A stretch of DNA of 30,867 nucleotides from the NCBI GenBank assembly GCA_900550415.1, contig URSO01000023.1, forward strand, positions 1 through 30,867, read 5' to 3'. Below, in pieces: positions 23,933-29,934 of this stretch. The notes below the pieces were generated by a model. It was not told where the DNA came from, did not search any database, and was given only the letters and a program-made list of their open reading frames with translations. A program made the translations under genes and the position numbers. Within the stretch, counting starts at the first letter, position 1. Every line of letters starts with the position of its first letter. Source of the DNA: an uncultured Collinsella sp. (GTDB lineage Bacteria > Actinomycetota > Coriobacteriia > Coriobacteriales > Coriobacteriaceae).

Positions 23933-25963
23933 TTAGAGCTCGTTGGCCGCGTGATACGCCGTGCGAATGGCGCTCGCGATGTCGGCGGTGCGCTCGCCCG
24001 AGCAGTCGCCCACGCAGGTCACGGGCACTGTCACGCCCTCCAGGTCAAACGCGTTGGCCTTGGAGCCCACGGCCATCACCACGTAATCGCAGGCGATCTT
24101 CACCGGCTCCTCGGCGCCGTCCTCAGTGGTGCGAACGGCCTCCACGCCCTCGTCGGTAATGGCGGTCAGGCGGGTCTTAACATGCTGCTCGACGTTGTGG
24201 GCGGCAAAGTCGTTCATAATCAGCGGCAGAATGGTCTCGGACTCGCCTGCGGCAATCTTGTCGAGCATCTCGACAATCGCCACCTCGCAGCCGTTCTGCA
24301 GCAGGTACTCGGCAGTCTCGGTGCCCACCAGGCCGCCGCCGATAACGGCGACGCGGCCCGTAAGCTCCGCCTTGCCGGCCAGCACGTCCCAGCTCGAGAC
24401 GACCTTCTCCGAATCGGCACCGGGCACGGGAATGACCACGTCGTGCGCGCCCACGGCCACAATCGCGGCGTCGGCGGCGTTGAGGTCCGCGGGGCTAGCG
24501 GTGTGGTTGAGCTCAACCTTCACGCCCAGGCCGGGCAGAATCTTCTCGTAGTACTCGACCGAGCGCATGATTTCGTCCTTGCGCGGAGGCGCGGCCGCCA
24601 GCACAATCTGGCCGCCCAGATGGTCGCTCGCCTCGTAGACGGTCACGTCGTAGCCGCGCTTGGCCGCCACACGCGCGGCCTCCAGGCCGGCAATGCCGCC
24701 GCCCACCACGGCAATCTTCTTGTCGCCCTCGCCGGGCTTAATGGCGATGGTCGCCTCGTCGCCGTTCTCGGCATTGAGCACGCACGAGATGTACTGGCGG
24801 TTTTGGATCGCATCGACGCAACCCTTGTTGCAGTTGAGGCACTCGCGGATGGGCTCACCCGTGGCGGCCTTGAGCGCAATGTCGGGGTCGCACATGAGCG
24901 AGCGGCCGTACGCGACGATGTCGGCCGAACCGTCTTCCAGGATCTTCTCGCCCGCCTCGACCGAGACAACGCGGCCGACGGTTGCCACCGGCACGGAGAC
25001 CAGGGCCTTGACGCGCTCGGCCACGGGCAGCGTCCAGTTGTAGGGCATGGCGCCCATGGGCGGAATGGTGTCGCCCATGTTGCCGGTGTGGTTTGCCTGC
25101 GCGACCTGGATCATATCGATGCCCGCGCCCTCGAGCAGCTTGGCAAACTCACAGGCCTCGTCGGGCTGCAGGCCGCCCTTGCCGCGCGGCGTGCCGTCGG
25201 GGTTCTCCATAATCACGGGGAGCTTGTACTCCACCATCAGCTGCGGCGCGGCCTCCTTAATGGCGGCGACGACCTCGAGCGCATAGCGAACGCGGTTCTC
25301 GAACGAGCCGCCGTACTCGTCGGTGCGCTGGTTGAGGATGGCCGAGCACAGAGAACCCACCAGACGGTCGCCGTGGACCTCGATGGCGTCGATGCCGGCC
25401 TGCTGCGCGCGGGCGGCCGAGGCGGCGATAGCCTCCTTGATCTGGGTGAGCTGCTCTACGCTCGCCTCGTTCACAAAGTGCTGCATGTCGTGGTGCAGTT
25501 TGGCGTAGGCCTGCTTGCGGATCTCGTTGGACTCGGCCATCTTGGCGGCAAAGGTCTCCTCGTCGCCGGCGGCTTTGGCCTCCTGTGCGGCCTTGGCGGC
25601 AGCCATGGAACCCATGACCATGCGGCCGACACCGGGCACGTCGTACTCGGGGTGGAACAGCTGCAGCGCGACCTTGGCGCCGTGTTTGTGAACGGTGTCG
25701 GCCAGCGCCTTAAACGTGGGGATCTGGGCGTCGGTCGCCAGCTTGGGCGTGGGGCTCGCGGTCATAACGGGAGCGACGTCGCCGATGACGATGTAGCTCA
25801 CGCCGCCACGGGCCAGGCGCTCGTAAAAAGCCAGGCTGCGCTCGCCAATGGAACCGTCGCGCTCCTCGTAGCCGGTGGTAAGCGGCGGGAACATAATGCG
25901 GTTTTTGAGCTCAAGGGGGCCAACCGTAATGGGCTGGAGCAGCTTAGTGGCAGGTGCGGTCAT
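23933..25963 (-). CDS. Old-Yellow-Enzyme-type flavin/iron-sulfur NAD(P)H reductase (FadH/2-enoate reductase family)
   Basis: This large oxidoreductase of about 676 residues has the FadH/2-enoate reductase/BaiCD layout. An FMN-binding TIM barrel covers about 1-370 (LKNRIMFPPLTTGY near the start; NQRTDEYGGSFENR; TVGRV). A [4Fe-4S] site follows, CLNCNKGC with one more Cys about 11 residues on, near 375-397. Then come an FAD-binding Rossmann motif (VVGGGIAGLEAA, near 420) and a second one for NAD(P)H (VIGGGLVGTETAE, near 540). Such enzymes reduce activated C=C bonds in enoates, dienoyl-CoAs or steroids; the substrate here cannot be told. The usual active-site GYL segment reads HGDRLVGSL, and a helical insertion lies at about 110-165. 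The start is taken as ATG 25963, because AGAGAGGA is 6 bases upstream; ATG 25969 is too close to that site. It is a single gene with its own terminator. Confidence 0.92.
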   Translation of the reverse strand: MTAPATKLLQPITVGPLELKNRIMFPPLTTGYEERDGSIGERSLAFYERLARGGVSYIVIGDVAPVMTASPTPKLATDAQIPTFKALADTVHKHGAKVALQLFHPEYDVPGVGRMVMGSMAAAKAAQEAKAAGDEETFAAKMAESNEIRKQAYAKLHHDMQHFVNEASVEQLTQIKEAIAASAARAQQAGIDAIEVHGDRLVGSLCSAILNQRTDEYGGSFENRVRYALEVVAAIKEAAPQLMVEYKLPVIMENPDGTPRGKGGLQPDEACEFAKLLEGAGIDMIQVAQANHTGNMGDTIPPMGAMPYNWTLPVAERVKALVSVPVATVGRVVSVEAGEKILEDGSADIVAYGRSLMCDPDIALKAATGEPIRECLNCNKGCVDAIQNRQYISCVLNAENGDEATIAIKPGEGDKKIAVVGGGIAGLEAARVAAKRGYDVTVYEASDHLGGQIVLAAAPPRKDEIMRSVEYYEKILPGLGVKVELNHTASPADLNAADAAIVAVGAHDVVIPVPGADSEKVVSSWDVLAGKAELTGRVAVIGGGLVGTETAEYLLQNGCEVAIVEMLDKIAAGESETILPLIMNDFAAHNVEQHVKTRLTAITDEGVEAVRTTEDGAEEPVKIACDYVVMAVGSKANAFDLEGVTVPVTCVGDCSGERTADIASAIRTAYHAANEL

Positions 25964-26105
25964 GGACATTCCTCTCTTGTAGGCGCGGCGGCGATGTTGC
26001 CGCGTAGTTGTCTAGAGGATATGGCATGGAGGTACAGCGGCACAACGGAAATCGGCAGACAGCAGGTAGCGGCAGGTGGATGGGGCGGGGCGGCCCGTCG
26101 GTTTG

Positions 26106-26563
26106 TCTCAATCTGTAACAGTTACTTGGCAAAACCGGGGTCTACCTGTTACAAATCGAGACGAACGGAAGCGTTCCGTCGGAAAATCTCAATCTGTAAC
26201 ACTTGCAGACCAAAAACGCCCCTAGATGTTACAGATCGAGACGAACAAATTCGGTCCGACCAAACATCTCAATCCGTAACATCTAGACCCACTTTTGACC
26301 CCTACCTGTTACAGATCGAGACAAACCAATCTAGCCTGACGAAAGATCTAAATCTGTAACAGTTGCTCGACAAAATGGGCCCCAGATGTTACAGATCGAG
26401 ACAAACGGGACCCGTCTGCAAGAAAATCTCGATCTGTAACAACAACTCGGCAAAATCCGTCCCTCGTGTTACAGATTTAGACAAACGAAGACCGTCCTGC
26501 CGAAACATCTCAATCTGTAACACCTAGCCGCCCAAATCGGGTCTAGATGTTACAGATCGAGAT
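26106..26563. repeat. Alternating-orientation repeat array, 12 motifs, 80-bp period
   Basis: Six forward motifs TCTCAATCTGTAACA start at 26106, 26187, 26267, 26347, 26427 and 26508. They alternate strictly with six reverse motifs TGTTACAGATCGAGAC starting at 26147, 26227, 26307, 26387, 26467 and 26548. The period is 80-81 bases. Spacers within a pair are 25-26 bases and usually contain CAAAA. Spacers between pairs are 24-25 bases, start with a purine plus AAC and end in AAA-like runs. Each pair can form a 15-bp stem. No frame codes through it. It occupies the gap between the flavin reductase promoter and the initiator tRNA. The layout is BIME-like, not CRISPR-like. Confidence 0.95.
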
Positions 26564-26613
26564 TTTGTTTGAGAGGCTGAGAATTGGACCGAAAAACACG
26601 GTCCCGGAATAAC

Positions 26614-26643
26614 AAAAAAGCTCGCCGGCTAGGCCGACGAGCT
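26614..26643 (-). terminator. Intrinsic terminator of tRNA-fMet
   Basis: On the minus strand, 10 bases after the tRNA CCA end, AGCTCGTCGGC (26643-26633) pairs with GCCGGCGAGCT (26629-26619) with one G-T wobble and a three-base loop. It is followed by a run of six T (26619-26614). This is a strong terminator. Confidence 0.92.
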
Positions 26644-26652
26644 GCAAGTTCT

Positions 26653-26729
26653 TGGTCGCGGGGGCAGGATTTGAACCTACGACCTCCGGGTTATGAGCCC
26701 GGCGAGCTACCAGACTGCTCCACCCCGCA
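26653..26729 (-). tRNA. Initiator tRNA-fMet (CAT anticodon)
   Basis: A full 77-nt cloverleaf with genomically encoded CCA is on the minus strand. The anticodon loop is CTCATAA, giving CAU. Three consecutive G-C pairs stack at the base of the anticodon stem (GGG and CCC), and the D stem has A11-U24. Both mark an initiator, not an elongator, tRNA. The acceptor ends as U1 with G72, a weak pair in the place where bacterial initiators normally have a mismatch. The T loop is TTCAAAT. It is a single transcription unit with its own promoter and terminator. Confidence 0.97.
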
Positions 26730-26760
26730 ATGTCTGGGCGCCTCATGTGCGCAAGAAAGA

Positions 26761-26789
26761 ATATTACGCGGGAGTTCGGTAAGCGGCAA
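26761..26789 (-). promoter_or_regulatory. Promoter of tRNA-fMet
   Basis: On the minus strand TTGCCG (26789-26784) and TAATAT (26766-26761) are separated by 17 bases and lie about 32 bases before the tRNA 5' end. Spacing is ideal and each hexamer matches the consensus at four positions. Confidence 0.55.
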
Positions 26790-26883
26790 GGAAAATCTCG
26801 TAGAGCATAATTCCTTCATATTTAAACCCCTCAGCCCCTATCACCGTAAACGAATCGCAGCCGAGCGCCGTCGACGGCACGTA

Positions 26884-26889
26884 TACAAT
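26884..26889 (+). promoter_or_regulatory. Possible -10 box of coaX
   Basis: TACAAT matches the -10 consensus at five of six positions, 37 bases before the coaX start. No good -35 box is seen at 16-18 bases upstream. The ribosome-binding site GGGAG is at 26916-26920. Confidence 0.35.
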
Positions 26890-26925
26890 GGTGCGCGTCC
26901 TTTTATGCCGACACCGGGAGTAGAC

Positions 26926-27699
26926 ATGCTGCTCGCTATCGATATGGGAAACACGCAGACGGCCATGGGCCTGTTTGACGGAGACAAGCTGGTGCAGTCG
27001 TGGCGCATGCCCACCGACCGCTCCTACACCGCCGATGAGATCCACGTGCGCCTGATGGGCTTCTTTAAGATGTACGACCTCTCGCTCGGCGCGGTCGACG
27101 CGATCGCCTTTGCGGGCGTGGTGCCGCAGCTCTCGCGCGAGTGGCACGCCGTGGCCGACCGCATCGCGGCAGACGCCATCGTCATTGGGCCACAGACGGC
27201 CGCGGTGACCAAGCTGCGGGCGGCGCGCCCCCAGGCCGTTGGTGCCGACCGCATCGCCAACGCCGTCGCTGCCGAGACCTTCTACGGCGCCCCGGCGATC
27301 GTGGTGGACTTTGGCACCGCAACCAATATCGACGTCATCGACGAGGACGGCTATTACATTGGCGGAGCGATTGCGCCGGGCATCCGCATCTCCATGGACG
27401 CGCTCGCCGCCCGAGCCGCCAAGCTCGCCAGCGTTCCGCTCGAGGCGCCCGAGCACGCCATCGGCCGCGACACCGAGGAATGCATCAAGGTCGGCGCCGT
27501 GATGGGCGCCGCCGCCATGGCCGAGGGCCTGGTCGCTCGCATGAAGCGCGAACTGGGCCGCGAGGATGCCACCGTTATCGCCACGGGCGGTCTCGCCGGC
27601 ATTGTCGCCGATTCGACCGATGCCTTCGACGTGGTCGACGGGCAACTCACCATCAAGGGCATCTGCGAAATCTACCGCCGCATGCAGGAGCTGGGATAG
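26926..27699 (+). CDS. coaX: Type III pantothenate kinase
   Basis: This 257-residue ASKHA-fold kinase phosphorylates pantothenate in the first step of coenzyme A synthesis. Type III enzymes need a monovalent cation and are not feedback-inhibited by CoA. The phosphate motif DMGNT is at 6-10, GADR at 106-109 and DFGTATN at 128-134, all as expected. ATGG starts with GGGAG 5 bases upstream (26916-26920). The frame stays open further upstream, through the tRNA, but that part is not a gene. This is the only clear plus-strand gene in the window. It ends 31 bases before a hairpin with a T-run that should terminate it. coaX is often near or fused to birA, and a biotin-ligase-like gene lies 1.5 kb away on the other strand. 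Confidence 0.97.
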   Translation: MLLAIDMGNTQTAMGLFDGDKLVQSWRMPTDRSYTADEIHVRLMGFFKMYDLSLGAVDAIAFAGVVPQLSREWHAVADRIAADAIVIGPQTAAVTKLRAARPQAVGADRIANAVAAETFYGAPAIVVDFGTATNIDVIDEDGYYIGGAIAPGIRISMDALAARAAKLASVPLEAPEHAIGRDTEECIKVGAVMGAAAMAEGLVARMKRELGREDATVIATGGLAGIVADSTDAFDVVDGQLTIKGICEIYRRMQELG

Positions 27700-27730
27700 A
27701 GTAAACGCCAGGTCGCAGCAACCAGCCTCC

Positions 27731-27783
27731 AATCCTATTCCTCAAAATCGAAAATTTTTCAGTTTTGAGGAATAGGATTTTTT
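27731..27783 (+). repeat. Hairpin repeat copy A, doubling as coaX terminator
   Basis: A perfect 17-bp inverted repeat (AATCCTATTCCTCAAAA at 27731-27747, complement at 27763-27779) has a 15-base loop that is itself GAAAA/TTTTTC symmetric. On the plus strand it runs into six T (27778-27783), so it should terminate coaX. It also abuts the stop of the DUF4143 gene at 27785. Its 13-bp core recurs at 29008 and 29094. Confidence 0.92.
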
Positions 27784-27784
27784 G

Positions 27785-28981
27785 CTAAGCCTCGCCGCAC
27801 AACCACCTCGCCAGGTCCACGATCTGCACCCCATCGCGATCCGTGGCCTCGTGATGTGTGCGGGCAAGAATCATCTTGGGATACGCATCGCCAATGCTCA
27901 GCAGTGGCGAAATCTCGCGTTCAAACGTCTTATCCGAGCTGATGTCGTCGCTCACCTGAATGTAGAGCTTCTCGCTTCGCTTGATTGCTACAAAGTCTAT
28001 TTCCTTTTTATAGAGCACACCGACGTATACCTCGTATCCGCGGCGCAGCAGCTCGATGGCCGCCATGTTCTCGTATACGCGTCCCCAATCCATATCACGT
28101 GTACCAAGCAGTGCGTATTTGAACGCGTGGTCTGCCAGGTAATACTTCTCGCCGCTCTTAAGGTATTTTTTGCCGCGAATGTCGTACCGACGAACTTTAT
28201 AGAAGGCAAACGCATCGCACAGGTACCCCATGTACGTGCCGACCGTCTTGTTCGTAATCTTTAGCCCATCCGCATTCAAAACATCCGTAATGTTGCGTGC
28301 CGACGTTATGTTGGAGACGTTGTCCATCATGTAATCGGCAATGCGCAGCAGTGCCGATTCGTTTCTCACGTTATGCCGCTGCACGATATCCCTCACGATG
28401 AGCGTTTTGAAGACATTGGAGAGATATTGGTAGCGCTGCTCCTGCAGTGGATAAGGGTAAGAGCCGGACATACCGCCGGTTCTCGCGTACTCATCGAAGT
28501 CGCGATCGACCTCGCCCTCGTCACTATAAAAGCGATACTCCTCAAACGAGAATGGGAAAACCTCGATCTCGAACGTGCGCCCCGTAAAGAGCGTCGACAG
28601 ATCGCTCGACAGCAAAAAGGCGTTCGATCCGGTGATGAAGATGTCGTACTGCTCGGATGCATGGAGGCTGTTGATCGCGCGTTCAAAGCCGTCGCACATC
28701 TGAACCTCGTCGATAAGCAGGAAGTTTTGCTTGTCGGACACTCGATGCTCTTTCACATAGGCGAGCAGGGCATGATATTCGAGCAGGCCCTCGAACTCGT
28801 CGAGGTTGTAATTGATATGGATGACATTCGAATTGGACAGATTTGCCTCCACGTAATCGCGGAGGGCCTCGAGCAATTTTGACTTACCGCTACGGCGAAT
28901 GCCCGTTATGACCTTGATGTCCGGTACGCCAATAAGGCTCGTCAACGTGTCCATATATGACGTTCTATTGATGAGTTTCAT
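27785..28981 (-). CDS. AAA_14/DUF4143 ATPase (copy 2)
   Basis: This 398-residue protein has an AAA_14 ATPase domain with Walker A GIRRSGKS (27-34), Walker B NFLLIDEVQ (86-94) and sensor FITGSNA (115-121). A DUF4143 C-terminal region follows. The end of that region has KKEIDFVAIK followed by LYIQVSDD, resembling the PD-(D/E)XK pattern but with Gln in place of the usual Glu before the Lys position. If this is a nuclease fold it may be inactive. The start at 28981 has GGGAGG 5 bases upstream. The gene stands alone between coaX and the biotin-ligase-like gene. One hairpin repeat abuts its stop and two lie upstream, the nearer one 27 bases before the start codon. Cellular role unknown; ATPases of this family are usually present in several divergent copies per genome. 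Confidence 0.93.
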   Translation of the reverse strand: MKLINRTSYMDTLTSLIGVPDIKVITGIRRSGKSKLLEALRDYVEANLSNSNVIHINYNLDEFEGLLEYHALLAYVKEHRVSDKQNFLLIDEVQMCDGFERAINSLHASEQYDIFITGSNAFLLSSDLSTLFTGRTFEIEVFPFSFEEYRFYSDEGEVDRDFDEYARTGGMSGSYPYPLQEQRYQYLSNVFKTLIVRDIVQRHNVRNESALLRIADYMMDNVSNITSARNITDVLNADGLKITNKTVGTYMGYLCDAFAFYKVRRYDIRGKKYLKSGEKYYLADHAFKYALLGTRDMDWGRVYENMAAIELLRRGYEVYVGVLYKKEIDFVAIKRSEKLYIQVSDDISSDKTFEREISPLLSIGDAYPKMILARTHHEATDRDGVQIVDLARWLCGEA

Positions 28982-29007
28982 TGGTGCCTCCCTGCGGTCT
29001 TCTATCG

Positions 29008-29048
29008 CTATTCCTCAAAAACGAAAATTATTCAGTTTTGAGGAATAG
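29008..29048. repeat. Hairpin repeat copy B, in the leader of the DUF4143 gene
   Basis: CTATTCCTCAAAA (29008-29020) and its exact complement (29036-29048) enclose a 15-base loop nearly identical to that of copies A and C. It lies 27 bases upstream of the start codon at 28981 and is likely transcribed as part of the leader. Confidence 0.92.
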
Positions 29049-29059
29049 ACTCTGCAACG

Positions 29060-29065
29060 AATATA
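29060..29065 (-). promoter_or_regulatory. Possible -10 box of the DUF4143 gene (copy 2)
   Basis: TATATT on the minus strand lies between hairpins B and C. If used, transcription would start near 29053 and hairpin B would form in the 5' leader. No clear -35 box is present, and hairpin C would sit just upstream of the promoter. Confidence 0.3.
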
Positions 29066-29093
29066 CCTCGTTAAAGGCCGAGCTGGCTTAATT

Positions 29094-29134
29094 CTATTCC
29101 TCAAAATCGAAAGATTTTCAGTTTTGAGGAATAG
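29094..29134. repeat. Hairpin repeat copy C
   Basis: CTATTCCTCAAAA (29094-29106) and its exact complement (29122-29134) enclose a 15-base loop. It lies exactly 86 bases from copy B and about 100 bases downstream of the stop of the biotin-ligase-like gene. No T-run follows on the minus strand, so it is a poor terminator for that gene. Confidence 0.92.
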
Positions 29135-29232
29135 GGTGCTGACAACCCATTCCCCAGACAACAAGACCCTCCCCAGCACAGGCCGAAGAGGGCTTCGTTG
29201 TCATCGCTATCTTTGAGCGCGGGCACCTCGCG

Positions 29233-29934
29233 TTACAGTCCGCGAATCCGTACGGCCTCGGGCGGAAACTCCTGCTCGCCGGCATCGGTCTTGATGGTCG
29301 CGCGACCCCAGATGTCCAGGCCCGCAAACACACCGACCGCAAGCGGCAAGCCGCTGGGCGACACCGCCGCAACCTGACGACCCAGCAGTGGCACCATATC
29401 GAAGTACTCGCCCAGCACCGGAGCCAGCGGGCCGGCAGCGCCCTGTGGTGTGTTGGCGGCAACCGCCCAGGTGTCCACGCGGGTCAGCACGGCGGTGGCC
29501 AATGCCTCGACCAGCACCTCGTCGGCCATATCCACGCCAAGCTCGCTCAGCGCCGCACGTTCAATATCAACCGTCACCGCGGCAAACATGCCCGCAGCAC
29601 CGGCACCGCCGTTCACGGCAACACGCGCGAGCGACGTCTCAAACGCAGGCGCACCGCACACGATATCGCTCGGCCACTGGATACCCACTTTACCGGCAAG
29701 GCCCAACCCCGGCGTCGAAGCCGTGCCCACGAGCGCGTCCATCATGCCCATCGCGGCCACAAACGGCAGGCCGTGGAAGGCGTGCATGTTCACATCGGGG
29801 CGCACAACCAGCGAAAACGTCAGCGAAGCATCGCCCACGCTCCACGCGCACCAGCCCGCGGACACGCCCTCGCGACCCGCGTCACGCGCCGCGTCAAGCT
29901 CAGTGGCAGCGACTACAGCGTTCATCTCGATCAT
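29233..29934 (-). CDS. Biotin/lipoate protein ligase-like protein, probably non-catalytic
   Basis: This 233-residue protein resembles the BPL/LplA/LipB ligase fold. LTFSLVVRP (38-46), GLPFVAAMGMMDAL (55-68) and KVGIQWPSDIV (82-92) correspond to segments of BirA, the last being the KWPND motif. The catalytic Lys is replaced by Gln (IQWPSD, 85-90). The GRGRxGRxW loop that binds biotinyl-AMP is not recognisable in the N-terminal part. No DNA-binding domain is present. It may therefore have lost ligase activity or changed substrate. The start follows the folP-folK stop directly (TAGATG), so the two are co-translated. A BPL domain near coaX and folK is common in my memory of Actinobacteria-like gene orders. 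Alternative: an uncharacterised BPL-fold protein of its own family. Confidence 0.7.
   Translation of the reverse strand: MIEMNAVVAATELDAARDAGREGVSAGWCAWSVGDASLTFSLVVRPDVNMHAFHGLPFVAAMGMMDALVGTASTPGLGLAGKVGIQWPSDIVCGAPAFETSLARVAVNGGAGAAGMFAAVTVDIERAALSELGVDMADEVLVEALATAVLTRVDTWAVAANTPQGAAGPLAPVLGEYFDMVPLLGRQVAAVSPSGLPLAVGVFAGLDIWGRATIKTDAGEQEFPPEAVRIRGL

Noticed and set aside
25970..26105. Riboswitch or attenuator upstream of the flavin reductase
   Set aside because: Only a short CGCGGC/GCCGCG stem is visible, with no known riboswitch core and no T-run.
23951..26359. An 802-codon plus-strand open frame opposite the flavin reductase
   Set aside because: It is an antisense shadow caused by GC-rich codon bias. 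The minus strand encodes a clear FMN/FAD/FeS enzyme, and the shadow's end runs into the non-coding repeat array.
26106..26563. CRISPR array
   Set aside because: The repeats are only 15 bases, alternate in orientation, and the spacers share conserved features such as CAAAA. No cas genes are present.
26584..26925. Longer N-terminus for coaX
   Set aside because: It would translate through the tRNA gene. The GGGAG site and the DMGNT motif near the start fix the start at 26926.
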